A stretch of DNA of 64,000 nucleotides. Source: Gari tellinella (Eukaryota > Mollusca > Bivalvia > Cardiida > Psammobiidae). The position numbers and the translations under genes were made by a program. The notes under the pieces are model-generated. The model was not told where the DNA came from. It searched no databases and was given only the letters and a program-made list of their open reading frames with translations. Shown piece after piece: positions 1 through 15,000 of the stretch. The DNA is taken from contig OV277861.1 of assembly GCA_922989275.2 (NCBI GenBank), positions 42,633,623 to 42,697,622 of the forward strand. Direction: 5' to 3'. Every line of letters begins with the position of its first letter. The first letter of the stretch is position 1.

Positions 1-50
1 CATCTCCTGTTCTTCAGATGGAGGCTGGAATGCTTCTGTTCCTGAATGTG
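1..50 (+). CDS. M0, partial CCP exon (3' end only)
   Basis: The window opens inside this exon. The visible part holds Cys3, the core Trp, one sequon (N-A-S) and Cys4, then a TGT G end followed by donor gtgggt. The module spacing after it is V-A before Cys1 of the next exon. Its class cannot be told because the first half lies outside the window. Confidence 0.8.
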
Positions 51-3000
51 GTGGGTATTTTGCCTCTGCTCTGTTACTGTTTAACCTATTACCCCCATGA
101 CCTGTTTCTAATTTTGAAGATATAAGATGACTACTTAAAGCAGGTTGAAAGTAAAGCAGAATGCGCCTTAAGGCTTTACTTCCAGCCTGCTTTAAGCTAC
201 CATATGCTTGAATATAAAATATATTTCTTATAAAAAATATACACAGGGATCATTCTGGGCCGCGATTTTCGCGATATTTTGCACGAAAATGAAAGAAGTC
301 GCATCAAAATTTGTATAAGGCGAATATTTCTCGCACTCCTTTCTCAGATACTTGCGAGCGAAACGTAATTCTTCTCGATTTATTTCCGGTATTTACAAAC
401 ATTTCTGATCAATTTCGTCGAGCGCCTTATCGTAATCGCAGCATCCCGCGCACCAATAAGTATAATAGCAAACCAATAAACGGAAAGAACCGAGAGTTCC
501 GAATTTTGTATATAAAATCAAAACACATCCGGTTCAGAATAAAACGTGTACCAGACCGCACGTAGACTAATTGACAATTACAGACAGATAAGTATGTCCT
601 CTGTCATGGGATCGTACATTCTTTTGAAAACAGGAATGTAATTTCCCTTCACTGGATTGAATAACTCCACAATGCACCAAAATACCGTTCATTTTATTCC
701 TTAGTTATTGTCGTAACCGCGCCGATAATTTTTGTCACTAGTTTTCGCGAACTGACCCTCTACAGACGAAAATGAATCTGCTGATAACATATACGCTAAT
801 GGCGCGTGCGGTAAACTATCAATTAATGGTATGGATTAAATATTTTAACTAGATTTCGATAAGGAGAAGAAGAATAACAGTTCCATGTCATATAAATATT
901 ATTTACACAAAATTCTCAAGCAGTAGATATAGCAGTAGTGCTTGTTGGTACAAACAGACTATCAATTAAAATTTCTCTCATCATCTAAAAAAATATCTCA
1001 CTTTTTTTGACAAATGAGAGAATTTCTCTCACTTGCATTCTGCCACAGAATAATCCCTGTATACATGACTTATAAATTGGAACTATTTTCTTCAGTGGAC
1101 GAATAAATTAAATGTGTTAAAATGCATATCTATGGAGTAAAGGATTAAAAGTTTAAATTAAAGCTCATCAAGGATCATAATGGAGGGGTTTTACTGTAGT
1201 TGAATCAAGTATGCTTGCATTTAATGTTGTTTTGTGGCAAGCATTGAGAACAAATGTCATATTATACCTTTTGCCAGTTGCATGTCCTGCTATAGAGGCA
1301 CCATCCAGTGGTTCCCAGCTCCAGTCATCGGATGGCATTACTTCTCTAGTCAGTTTCTCATGTGAAAGTGGGTACCATTTGGTAGGGGACACAACTCTAG
1401 CATGCCAGATAGACGGGACATGGAATAGCTCAGTACCTTTGTGTGGTAAGTACTCTTAACTTTCTTTATTCATTGAATTCTGAAACTTTAACCCTTTACC
1501 CCATAGCCTGTTTCTAGTAGTTAAGATGTGTGACCTTTTAAAGCATTCTGCTTTACTTTCAGCCTGCTTTAAGTAACTATCTGCTATGATATAGAAACAA
1601 TTTCTTATGGTACATATTCATTACAGTATAAAATGGAACTATTTCTTTGGCGGATGAATAAAATGAATGCGCTAAAAGTCGCTTCTATAAGGGAAAGGGT
1701 TAAATGGAAAATTCCAGTGTCCATGTTAGTCTTGTCCATCTTTGACCATTAAAACCTTTATCCAATAAAGATTTTCTAGTTTTGAAGACAGGTGACCACT
1801 TAAAGCAGGTTCAAAGAAAATAGAATGCACATTCTGCTTTTTTTTCAGCCTGCTTTAAGTTACCGTCTGCTAGGATATATAAAATAATTCTTACTGTACA
1901 TATTCATGACTGTACAAAATGGAACTATTAACCCTTAGCCCGCCAAATAAATTGTCGTCTGCTATATTTCTCGTCTGCTTCAAGTTTCAAAGTGCTTTAA
2001 AGTTGCTCAAAATTGCTGAAAATGTTGTCCGAGTATCAAACAGCTTGGATCCGGATCCAAGCTGTTTGCATATGGAGCTATAGTCGTGAGTGGCAGGCTA
2101 AGGGTTAACCTTTTCCCCATAGCTTGTATTGAAGACAAATGGTTCCTTAAAGCAGGTTGAAAGTATAGCAGAATGCTCTTTAAGGAGCATTCTGCTTTAG
2201 TTTCAGCTTACTTTAAGCTACCACCTGTTAGAATATAGAACATATATCTTATGGTGCATATTCATGACAGTTTAAAATAGAAATATTTTCTATGGTTGAG
2301 GATTAAACTAAAAACATAAAAAAGCATATTTATTGAATAATAGGTTAACTAAGTGTCTTGTCTATCCTGCAGTGTGTGATGTGCCCAGTGCCCCGGCCAA
2401 TGGCTCTGTGAGTGTCCTAGGGACTGGAAGGACAGTACAGTACAGCTGTGATGCCGGGTCTACACTGGCTGGAGAGGCTGTCAGGCAGTGTAGTGATAAT
2501 GGCACAGGATGGCTAAACTCACCCCCTACCTGTGGTATACTATTTGCAGTGGAGAAAATATTAAACTTTACCAATAAACATGTTTAAGCTAAAACACATA
2601 TTATATTGCAAACAGTTTGGAACCAGATCAGACCCTGTGTAACCAGGCATCTGACTAGGCTCCAAACTGTTTGCCACTCAGATTAAAGTGAATAGTAAGA
2701 GTTGTCAAAAGCTGCACTTCCTTCATTTTATTGCACTGCGTTTGCATTTCGTTTGCACTTAAACGGAAAATAATAACATCTTCTCCACTGTACATTAAGC
2801 CTATATGAATACTTTTTCTCATAGTTAAATGCTTCTGAATTAAAAAGTTATCACTACATTTTGAAACGTATAATCAAGATAGAATTTAAAATTGAAGAAA
2901 TAAGCGCTCATGAGTTTTCGAACTGTTCACCATTGACATGTCAGTATGTGTGATGTATTACAGTGCAATGTGAGGGTCTGTCTACTGTTGGCGATGGTAG

Positions 3001-6000
3001 TTACACCCTGTCTACTGACGGTACAGCCACTGTGGCTACATACACCTGCCAGTCTGGCTACAGTCTTAGCGGTTCCACTCAAGTCACATGTACAACAAAT
3101 GGTACCTGGGAGGTCTCATCTCCCAACTGTGGTATGTAATTACTTTAACCCATTTCCCCATAGCCTGTTTCTAGTATTGAAGATAGGTGACTACTTCAAG
3201 CAGATTGAAAGTAAAGGAGAATGCGCCTTAAGGCATATTCTGCTTTACTTTCAACCTGCTTTAAGCTATAATCTGCTGGGATAAAGAAAATATTTGTTTT
3301 GGTACATACTGATGACTGTATAAAGTGGAACTATTTTCTTCACTGGAGGAATACATAAAAGACGCAAAAAGGCATAATTATGGGGTAATGGGTTAACCCT
3401 TTGAACCATAGCTACGCATATACTCATCCTTCGCAAACAGTGTATTTGTGAAGAGTTCATTAATCCAATGCAAAGTTTTACAGTGAAGACTCAGATCAGT
3501 AGTGTTCGTAGAGGACACCCTTTATCAGGGTATGCACTGTTTGTCATGTCTTAACCCTTAGCCTGCCACTCACGACTATAGCTCCATATGCAAACAGCTT
3601 GGATCCGGATGAGACGCCGAGTAACTCGGCGTCTCATCCGGGTCCAAGCTGTTTGACACTCGGACAACATTTTCAGCAATTTTGAGCAACTTTGAACCAC
3701 TTTGAAACTTGAAGCAGACGAGAAATATAGCAGACGACAATTTATTTGGCGGGCTAAGGGTTAATACAATGACAAAAACAAACTTAGATAGTAAAATATG
3801 GACTAGTCTAAATTGAGTATTGGAATTGCCCATTCGAAGTTTCAGGGAGAAAAAGGTTAACTCATTACCACATAGTTTATTTGACGATAGGTTACCACTT
3901 AAGCAGGTTGAAAATAAAAGCAGAATGCGCCTTTACGCTACCACCTGCAAGGTAAAAAAAGTATTGCATTATAAAGTTGCTCTTTTTTCAATGACTTAAA
4001 GATGATAATGTTTCATTTTCAAACTTTTAAATTTAGAATATTACAGTCATTTGCTTCGCATTTCTCAATTCTTGCAGTGTCTTGTGTCAACCTTGATGAC
4101 CCTTCTAATGGTAATGTAACCATAGCAACCAATGGAACTTTGACCTCAGCAGAATATACATGTGACCCAGGGTACACACTGCAGGGTGAGGGGTCTAGAA
4201 TATGTACTGATCTTGGAACATGGGATGGAGAACAACCACAGTGTTGTAAGTTCGCAAATTATGTTTGTACCATAAAATGGGGGCTCCAGATAAGAGGAAG
4301 TAAACTGCACAAATCCAACATTATCTCACTTATTTCAGTTCCAAATCCTATGGTGTTACTACTCATTAGAATCGTCTCTTCGAGACGATTCTAATGAGTA
4401 GTGACACCATAGGGTTTAATGCAGAAATAAAGATTTTAATTTTTGAAATACTCCCCTTATCTGGAGCCCTGATAAAAATCCTAAAAATTGGTACCCCCTG
4501 TGTAACTGCTGTAATTATCCTAAAATTTGAACAATCTGCTTTTAACACACAGTACGTAGGTAATTTGTCCAAAATGTGCAAGCTGAATGGAAAACTGTGT
4601 AGACCCTGATCAGATTGATCCCTGAGGGAGCACTCTGATCACGGTATGTCTACACTGTTCCCTCAGGCCTGTCTGTTCCGATACTTAAGATCATTACGGT
4701 ACACAGTTATTCTGACAGGGTTCCAGATTAAAACATTTTATCTTTTGTGTCATAAAGGCACACTGGAACTATTAGTGGGAAATGATAGCTTTCAGTTCAA
4801 GTTGCATACAGAAATTGTCAAAAGACTAATCACATGTGTATGATCTCATGCATATGTCAGTGTTGGTAAAGTTTAAACTGTTACAGATTATTCTGTAATA
4901 ATAAGAAGAAGTAAAGCAGGGTACAGTAGAACCTCTCTATTACGACCACTAAAAAGAAGGCATATTGTCAGTATAAAAGACAGGTGACAGCTTAAAGCAA
5001 TGTGACAGTGAAACAGAAAGCTCCTATAGGAACTTTCTGTTTCACTTTGACATTGCTTTAAGCAGTCCCCTATCTTAAACAACTAATATTTGACACAATT
5101 TAGTGGTTGTAATAGAGAGGTTTTACTGTATATCACAGACAGCATCTTTAGTAGAATAAGGTTTACACAACATGAGACTGAACAATAGAAGTGGAGGCTA
5201 ACATTATTGGTTATAAAAGTGTATGGTCTATATGGGTAATAAGAATTAAACTACAAAAATAAGAGTCAATGATTGGTAAAACTTATTATGTAATTGGCGT
5301 GACTATAAATAACAGCAAGACCAGTTTACATGATACATCATGCCAACCAGTTTGGTGTCCAAATGCCACACAGTTTATAATTTCATTGTGACATTGCAGA
5401 CTGATGAAATTGTCTGAAATAGCATTATTATTCTTGGAAATTGCGCATTCCAGTGTGCTCTCGTTAACTAAGTATTTTGTGAACTGTGAAATGTTTTTTA
5501 TTTGTACTAACTTCAGTATGTACCAGTCCCTCTAGCCCACTGGATGGTGCTGTCAGTTCAGATGGTGTCACTGCTACGTACACATGTGATGTTGGCTTCA
5601 GTCTGTACGGAGAGTCAGTCCGTATCTGCCAGAACAGCAGTCAGGGTTGGATTGGCTCAGATCCACAGTGCAGTAAGTACACACAAACTTAACCCATCAC
5701 TCCATAAGTGTGCCTTTTTATGCCTCAAATTATTACTTCATTACTAACCTAAGGAAAGTAGTCCCGACCTGGGCATTTCCAGCATCTTTTCAAATGATTG
5801 CTTAAAGCAGGCTGAAAATAAAGCAATAAGGAGCTTTCTGCTTTATTTTCAGTCTGCTTTAAGCAACAATCTGTCTTTAAAACTGAAAGCATAATTATGT
5901 CATGCAAGGGGATTAAATGTATTATTTTTGATTTGATGTCTCCTTTTGATGATTGTTAACAAGAAAACAGGGTATGTTTTAGAAGATATTTATATGTTTA

Positions 6001-9000
6001 AAGTATTTTTTAAATTAAAGACAGGAAACTTTCTGTTTAGGGGCATGCAGTTCTCTCAATTCTGTTGCGGGTGGATCAGTTTCCATGGTAACGGATGGGT
6101 CAACAACATCAGCAGTGTATACATGCAGCGAGGGTTACACAGTGAGTGGGAGCTCCAACATTAGCTGTCGCTCTGATGGCACCTGGGATTTCACAGACAC
6201 CTCATGTGGTAGGCAATGGATTTCTTTCAACCCATTACTCCATAAATATGCCTTTTTATGCCTTTAATTTATTTCTTCACTAAAGAAAATAGTTCCTTCT
6301 TTATACAGTCATGAATATGCTCCATTAGAAATATTTTTTATGTCTTAGCAGATGGTAGCTTAAAGCAGGCTGAATGTAAAGCAGAATGCACCTTAAGGTG
6401 CATTCTGCTTTACTTTCAACCTGCTCTTCAGTGGCCACCTGGCTTCAAAACTGGAAACAGGCTATGGGGTGAAGGGTTAAGCCGTTGCCCCATTGCAAGT
6501 TTCTAGTTTTAGAGAGCATTCTGCTGTACTTTCAGCCTGTTTAAGCTCCCATTGTGAAATCTACAGAAAATATATTTTATTTTACATTTTCATGACTTCC
6601 TAGCAGGGGACTTCTTTTCTTTTTGTTTTAGCTTGTTTCTGTGGATCTACGGTGTTTTCACTTGATTCTCATATACTGTTTTCAGTATCATGCCAGACAG
6701 TGACTGTACCAAGCCATGGTGCAGTAGCTCTAAGTTCTGATGGTTCTACAACAACAGCTGCTGTGACCTGCGATACTGGCTATACCCTCAGTGGTACTGC
6801 ACAGCTGACCTGTCGCGCTGATGGAACCTGGGACTTCACTGAACCTTCCTGTGGTATTACAGAAAAACCTCTCTATTACAAACATTAAATTGCTTGACTA
6901 CTTTTATGTTTAAGGCAGGTGGCTGCTTTAAGCCCCCACCTGTCTTTTTTACATTCAATTAACCTTCTTTTTAGTGGTTGTTGTAGAGAAGTGTTGCTGT
7001 AGTTTATACAATTAACTTTAATATCCTTATCATCAAGCTATTTACCCTGTTTCTAGTTTTGAAAATATTTGACCACTTAAGGCAGGTTGGAAGTAAAACA
7101 CATTTAAGACACTTTCTGCTTTACTTTCAGTCTGCTTTAAGCTATCATATGCTAGTATATAGAAACTATTTCTAATGGTACATATTCATGGCTGTATAAG
7201 GTGGACTATTTTCTTCAGGAGAGGAATAAATTAAAGGCATTAAAAGGTGTAGTAATGGGCCAATATGGGGTAATGAGTAGACAGTACTAGACACATCCTG
7301 CTTTACTTTCAGCCTGCTTTAAGCTATACCATCTGGTATCATTCAGGAAATAAGTATGTTACACATTCATAACATTACAAAATAAAACTAGTTTCTTCAG
7401 TGAAGGAATTAATTAAATGTGTAAAGAGGTTTTACTGTTTTGTGTTTCAGTGGTGTGTTCAAGTCTAGCTAACCCTGCCAGTGGGTATGTGAATATTTCA
7501 ACCAATGGCTCTATAACTGTGGCACAGTATACCTGCTCATCAGACTATCATATCAATGGAGAGACTACAAGAACATGTGACAATGAAGGGGCGTGGTCAG
7601 GGGCAGAGCCTACCTGCAGTAAGTATCATAGAAACAAATCTGCTGTTCAAACCTGTCTGCCATACATCACAATGTTTTATGTATTCTACTGATTGGGGTA
7701 GTGGACTGTATAAGAGTGGTTTACTGCATACATATGAGTTATCTGATTACCTCCCATTAATACACGATAGGTCAATGTTTTATGGACAAACCCATTGAGC
7801 ATCAATGTAAACTAGTGGCTGATCAAAAGAGCTATAAATCCTTGTTCAGGTTCATGTGCATTCTTGACCAAACATTGATGTTAAATATGCCAATCATAAA
7901 TCTAATATGGCCACCTGATTATCTGCAGTGCTCAGCTGACAGAGCCTAATTGGCTTCTTGTCTAAGTTTTCCAACATTTTCTGCTTCATGCCTGTATTAA
8001 ACTATATGGTGTGACTACTCATTTGAGTCATGAATCTCTTCGAGATGGTTCTAATTAGTAGTAATTAAGAGTAGTGATATGTGGGGAGGATAGAATGTAT
8101 CCACTGTCACCTAAACACTCAAGCATTCACAACATACATAATTATACACATCAGCTATATGACTAATATTGTGACGCAGTGCCGTAAAACCCAAATCAAA
8201 TAAATCTAATAAGTAGTCACACCATAGGGTTTAGTACAGACATAAAGAGTTAAGTGTCTGAAATACAGTAAAACCTCTATGATATGACCACTAAATATAA
8301 GGCTTAATGGTTTATAAAAGACAAGTGACAGCTTAAAGCAAGGTGAAAGTGAAACAGAAAGCTCCTTCAGGAACTTTCTGTTTCACTTCAACCTTGCTTT
8401 AAGCAGTCACCTTCCTTAAACACACAATAATTACCATTATCTAGTAGTCGTTATAGAAAGATTTTACTCTACCCGGAGCTCTGTTTTACTACAGGATGCG
8501 ATGCACCTCTGATTCCCCCCAATGCTAGTCTAGTGTTATCATCCAATGAGAGCATTGCAACATTTGCCTGTGATAATGACTTCAACCTGGTCGGCTCAGC
8601 AGTATTGACATGTGAGAGTGATGGTACCGGATGGAAAGGAACAGAACCAATTTGTGGTAAACTAATACTATACAGAAAAAAACACTTTTCAGCAAAGTAA
8701 CTTTATTTTTGTTGTTTCTAGTTATGAAGACGGATGACCACTTAAATCAGGTTGAAATTAAAGCAGAATGTGTCTTTACTTTCAGCCAGCTTTATGCTAC
8801 CATCTGCAAGGATTAGAAAATGTTCTTATAGTAAATATTCATGACTGTTTACTGTGGAACTGTTTTCTTCAAAGGAGGGATAAATGGAGTAATGTATTTA
8901 TAATCAGTGCATTTATCAGGTATTGCTCTTACAAGATCCTCTTGGTTTACTTTCATCTTGTTTCAAGCTACTATATATATGTGTATTAACCAATTACTTT

Positions 9001-12000
9001 GTATGTTTCTAGTTTTGAAAACAGATAACCTCTAAGCAGGTTGAAAGTATAGCCGAATTTACATCTGCTAGGATGTATAAAATATTCTTATTGTGCTTAT
9101 TCATGACTTGTACAGTGAAACTGTTTTCTTCAATGGAGGAATAATCGAGTAATGTATTTCTATAATCAGTGCATTTATCAGGACTTGCGCAGAGAACTTA
9201 GGGGTAAATGCAAAGAAAACAGTTTAACCCATTACTCGATAGATACACATTTTAAAATCTTTAATTATTCCTCCACTGAAGAAAATAGTTCCACTGTATA
9301 CAGTCGTGAATGTGCTTAATAAGAAAAACTTTCTGTGTCCTAGCAGATGGTAGTTTAAAGCAGGCTGAAAGTAAAGCAGAATGCGCCTTAAGGCGCATTT
9401 TGCTTTACTTTCAACCTACTTTAAGTGTGAACCTCTCTTAAATGCTAGAAATACGGTAGGCTATGGAGTAATGGGTTAACACTGAAAACAAACTTTTGAA
9501 TTAGGGAAAGGGTCTCCTGTCAGTTTACAGATGATTTTACTCAATGACATTTCACTTTATTTATTTGCATGTGTGGTTGTTTGAAATTTTTCAGTCAATG
9601 TGAATAGAATGACATATATTTTTCAGTTCAGTGTTCTGACTTTGATCCCAGCTTCAATGGAACTGTTACTACGACAACGGATGGTCAGACGACCTTGGCA
9701 TTGCTCACATGTGACCTAGGGTCAACATTGACTGGTTCTGCCAGTATTGCCTGCCAGGAGGACGGTACATGGCTGACACAGTCTACACTTTCCTGTGGTA
9801 GGATTTCCAGAGTTTGAAAGTGCATTAGCCTGTTACCTCAAAGCCTGTTCCTAGTTTTGAGGACAGGTGAACACTTAAAGCAGGTTGAAAGTAAAGCAGA
9901 ATGCGCCTAAAGGCGCATTCTGCTTTACTTTCAGCCTACATTAAGCTACCATCTGCTAGGATATAGGAAATATTTCTTATGTTATATATTCTTGACTGTA
10001 TAAAAAAGAACTATTTCTTTTCCGTGGAGGAATAAGTTAAATGCATAAAAAGGCATATTTTGGGGGTAATGGGTTAAACAGTTATTACAGCAATTTTATT
10101 TATGCTTTTTGGTGGATTACCGGGAAATAGCAGTGGATTATCACTTATCTTAGCTCGTGCTTCTTTTATTAATTTTCCCCGTAGGGCTCCCCAAGAATCG
10201 TAGTCAATCGTGTCTCATCGTTCAATTCCGGCAGTCCGTTTTGTCGCAAACCACTCAATGGAAGAACATGAATCCAAGATCGGAAGTAAAGACGTATTTC
10301 CGTTGACGTCAAATCAATAAATAAGTGACGTCATTGTACAGTCAACTGTCACGCACATGTGTTCGACATAAAACTTGGGGCTCAACACGGGATAAATAAT
10401 GTACTTTCGCTTTCAATTGTCAAATTATTTCGTTTAAAAAGTGGCTTAAAAGCATAAATAAATAGAATAACTGTGTTTTTTCAGTGTAAGATTGAATTTA
10501 ATCCATTTCGTGAACATCAGACTGTTATATTTTCACGAGTGGCGAAATGTTCACTCAATGGATTAAATTTGGATCTGACACTGAAAAAAACAGTTATTCT
10601 CTATTTCTTTTGTTTTCTTTATTGTGTGATCTTAAAGGTTAATTGATGGTAGAACGTAAACAACCAAGGCAGGTATGATGTTATCTGTTATTTAGCTGAT
10701 GTTTCGACACTTACATTGTCTTCTTCAGGGTAATCATAAAAACATTGAAAATACTGTCTACTCAAGTACAAGTTTTTAGGTGGCCTTATCACGTGTTTGT
10801 GTTTGTGACCTAACGTAATTGATGGTGGTAACTTTATAATGGGAAACAAAGCCGCTGAAGATCGCCGTGTATCCAAAAATGTGGGATGTTTAAACTAAAT
10901 TTGTATTTAAGATGGATTTATACATTAGACAAAAATTATGATAATTGCAAAATGTTGCCCAGCTCTTACAGCTGAGTTCTAATTGAAATGAGACATTATC
11001 TTGCAGTGACTTGTCAGGAGCTTCCAGATATAGTGGGTGGCACAGTTACCATGACAACCAATGGAACAGAGACAAGTGCACAATTCACCTGCAACAGTGG
11101 GTACTCAATGAATGGCAGTTCCAGCATACTCTGCATGGATAGTGGAGAATGGAGTGGAGTGGCGCCCTCATGTGGTGGGTTAAACCTTTGAACCTGAGTC
11201 ACTTATACATGCTCTTTGCAGTCAATGTACTTATGAAGAATACACTTGTCCTATGCAAACAGTGAATATCCAGATCAGAGGGCTCTACAGATTCTGACTG
11301 TTTGCTTTCATCTAGAATATGAAATTTTTTATTTGATGTCTTCCAAGTTACATCCATGTTAGAAGAAGAGTGTTTGTGTATTGGTAGAACTCAAAGACTG
11401 GGTGCTTCAGATGTGTAGGTGTGAAAAAATGTTTTCCAACATGTTTTCCTTTGCATATATACCCAACCCTGTGGGGTGACTACTCATTAGAATTGTCTAG
11501 AAGAGATGAATCTAACTCATTAAAATCGTCTCAAAGACACGAATCTAACACTCATTAGAATTGTCTCTAATGGACAAATCTAATGAGTAGCCATACCATA
11601 GAGTTTAGTGCATACCATAGGTTTTAGCTTGGAAAATACTCCCCTTATTTGGGGGCCCTTAGACTTCACTGTTGTGAAATTTTCAGTCTTGCTTCCTTTT
11701 CCAGTTCTGTGCTCTTCAATAGTTGCTCCTTCCAGTGGGTCTTTGGCCCATTCAACAGATAACTACACCACAGTTGCCATGGCTACCTGTACATCAGGGT
11801 ATCATGTGGTTGGATCCAACCCTATTACCTGCCTAAGTGATGGAACATGGAGTAATGATGTACCCAGCTGTGGTAAGTAACCTTAATTTCTTTTTATAGA
11901 TGTACGCTTGTAGAAGCGCCTTTAGCACATTTAATTATTCCTCAACTAATTAAAATAATTCCAATTTATACAGTCTTGAATATGTCCCATATCAAATATT

Positions 12001-15000
12001 TTCTTTAATCCTTAAGACTGTAGCTTAGAGCAGACTGAAAGTAAAGTAAAGCAGAATGCGCCTTATGGCCAATTCTGCTTTACTTTCAACCTGCTTTAAG
12101 TGGCCACCTATAATCTTCAAATAGAAAAACAGGCTAATGGGTTAATGTTTTATAATTATTCTACATGGGTATTGCACTTTCAGTATGTGATGCCCCAAGC
12201 AGTCCAGTCAATGGTACTTCAGTCATATCTGATGATGGCAACAATGTCACATTTACCTGTGATGTTGGCTTCACTTTAGTTGGTGACAGTGGCTCCATCT
12301 GTGGGACTGATGGGACAGGCTGGGATAACTCTGTACCACTCTGTGGTAAGAAGCTCACAATCATATATTGTTTTAATTAATTTACTCAATTAAAAAAGTG
12401 TAAGTATTTCCAGCGCTCCAGATAAGAGGTAGTAGACTTTCAAAATCCAACATTTTCTCACGTATTTCATCACCAAACCCTTTGGTGTTACTACTCATTT
12501 AAATCATCTTAAAGAGACGATTTTAATGAGTAGTGACACCATAGGGTTTACTGCAGAAATAATGATTTTATATTTTGAAATATCCCCTTATCTGGAGCCC
12601 TGTATTTTCTTGTTTAGTTATTTACTTTTTCCATGCTGAAGAAAGATGTTGAAAAATTGGAAAGGTAGGTTATGGGGGATTATAATGGGGCCCTACCGCA
12701 TTACAGAGTTATCCCAATTTTCATCACGAGTTAACTCCCCTGATAAGGAAAAGGTTGTTTCCGGTATTGAGACGGTGTCGATAACGGTCATAAACGATTC
12801 GGAAAAGAATAGATCGAATGCGGTTTATTAGTTTGATACCTATATCTATATGCAGTCAAGCTCCCGTTTATCCCTATGTATTTTAATGTATTAATTTTGT
12901 TTAATGTCAAATGCGACGGTTATTTATTTCATCTTTTTTAGCAAACCGAAAGTAGCACTGATCATACTTTTTCTATATAACAAAGAAGCTGACTTTTAAC
13001 ATACTTAACAGACACGGGTTTTCACCTCGGTAAAAGAACGTTAACATGGATTAAAAGTAGATCCTGATCAGATGGTTACTATATAGGAACAGTCTCTATA
13101 ATCAATGACTGTCCTCTCTGGTTCTTAAATGACATTATAGGTCTATAAATGCTGCCTATTACAGGTGAAAAGGGGGATATTTATTAAGACATTACCGGTA
13201 TTAAACATAAACTTTGTATTATTCAGTTATTAATAATGACATGAATATTCATTAGGCAAAGGGTTAAACTGATCTTTTAAAATATGTTGAATGGTAAACA
13301 GTTTCTTCAAAAATGTATATTTTGTTTGTTCATTATATACCATCAGATTTTAGTTGACAGAAATTTCATAGAAATAGTTCAGCCTGTCATGCTCATAGCG
13401 CACATGGATTTCACCTCTCAAGGCTTCTGCCCAGGGGCCATAAAGCGCAAAGCATCATCACAACTAACAACAGGAAGTAACCAATTAGCTAGAAATCGAA
13501 TTGTATACTGACCCCCACTGGGGTGCAGCTGCTGTCCCATACATGTAAGAGTCATCTCTGCTATGACAAGCCATAAAACGGGTACACAGGCTGGAATCAA
13601 AACACACCAAACTATTTTTTTTTTATATAGAGGATCCACATTGTTATTCATGTGGGGAATAAATTTTAATCTCCTATACCATGCACTCCTTCATGTGCAA
13701 AAGCTTAACCTATTACCCCCATCATTATGCCTTTTACTCCTTTAATGAATTCCACCTTCATAAGCAACTAAATCCTCTTCATGCACTAAGCAGTCATAAT
13801 TATGAAACATAGGTGATATTTTATGTCGTAGTGGGTGGTACCTTAAAGCAGGATTAAAGTAAAGCAGGGTGCACCTTAAGGCGCATTATGTTTTACTTTC
13901 AACCTGCTTTAAGAGGTGACCTATATTCAATACTTAACACGGGCTGTGGGGTAATTGGTTTAGGTAATGGGTAAACCCATTACCCGATCGCCTGTTCCTA
14001 CCTGGAAAGACAGGTGTCCATTAAAGGTAGATTGAAAAGTACATGCTACTTTACTTTCAGCTTGCTTTAAGCAACCATCTGCTAGGATATTCAATATTTT
14101 TAATGTTGCACATTCATGCTAATAAAAACTTTGAATTAGAACTCTTTCCTTCAATGGAGGCATAAACCAAAGGCGTATTTAAAGGGTTAATAGGAAATAC
14201 ATACCGTTTTAACAACATAAATACTTTAGAACCCCTCTCCTATCATTAAATGTGTACTCTATTGAAAACTCAATGTTGAAAGTAAAGCATGTATTCCATC
14301 GTTTTAGTAGATTAAAACTTTATTTCTGTTGATCTTTTACCAGTTCACTAATTATAATAGGCTTAAAACACTATCATTTATAAAAAGTTTGGAACCAGAT
14401 AAGATGCAGCATATATACTTACAGGCTGATCAGGGGTAGAACTGTTTCACACTCATATATGTTTTAAGTCAAAATTGATATCATGTTCTAAACTTTTATC
14501 AAGAAAGTAGGCAGTATTTTTTTTTTAAATATTAACCCTTATCATGCTATTAGCATAATTGATCATTCCTACGGTATTGTTCCTTATTTAATCAGCTAAA
14601 GTAATAAATTAAATGATAGGTATTCATAGCGGGTAGGGTTTATGGTTGATTAACAGCAACCAGAATGTGCTATGACACATCCATGTAACGGGGTTTAACC
14701 CTTTACCCAATAGATGGTATTAGTTTTGAAGATAGGTGACCCCTTAACTCTTTGCAGTCGAGTCCCGCGAATATGCGTGATGGCAATATACCCTTTGCAG
14801 TCGGGTCACGCCTACGCGTGTGTTTATCGATATCAATATCAAGTCGAATCACGCATATATGCGTGATGTTGACAAGTTGTTTTTAAGTGTTTATTTGGTT
14901 CTCTAAAAAGTGATTAACAGCATCTTTGTTTAAAATCCATTTAAATTAGACCTAATAATATTCCATTCTGAAAAAATATTCTCGACTTTTTGCCATATAA

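Noticed and set aside
1211..1277. Start codon at 1211 as the true gene start
   Set aside because: It lies upstream of a good acceptor at 1271-1277; an upstream partial module exon at 1-50 shows the gene began earlier, and the leader lacks a convincing signal peptide.
2946..3284. 112-codon frame over exon M3
   Set aside because: It is in the wrong frame and runs through the M3 donor into a family A element.
12646..12831. 61-codon ATG-led frame considered as a gene
   Set aside because: It crosses the left terminal repeat of the 3.9-kb element, has no domain, and has no splice or cysteine signature.
13284..13511. 75-codon frame, with a 77-codon minus frame overlapping it
   Set aside because: Both lie inside the repeat-filled intron 13 and show no protein family motif; overlapping frames of this size are expected by chance.
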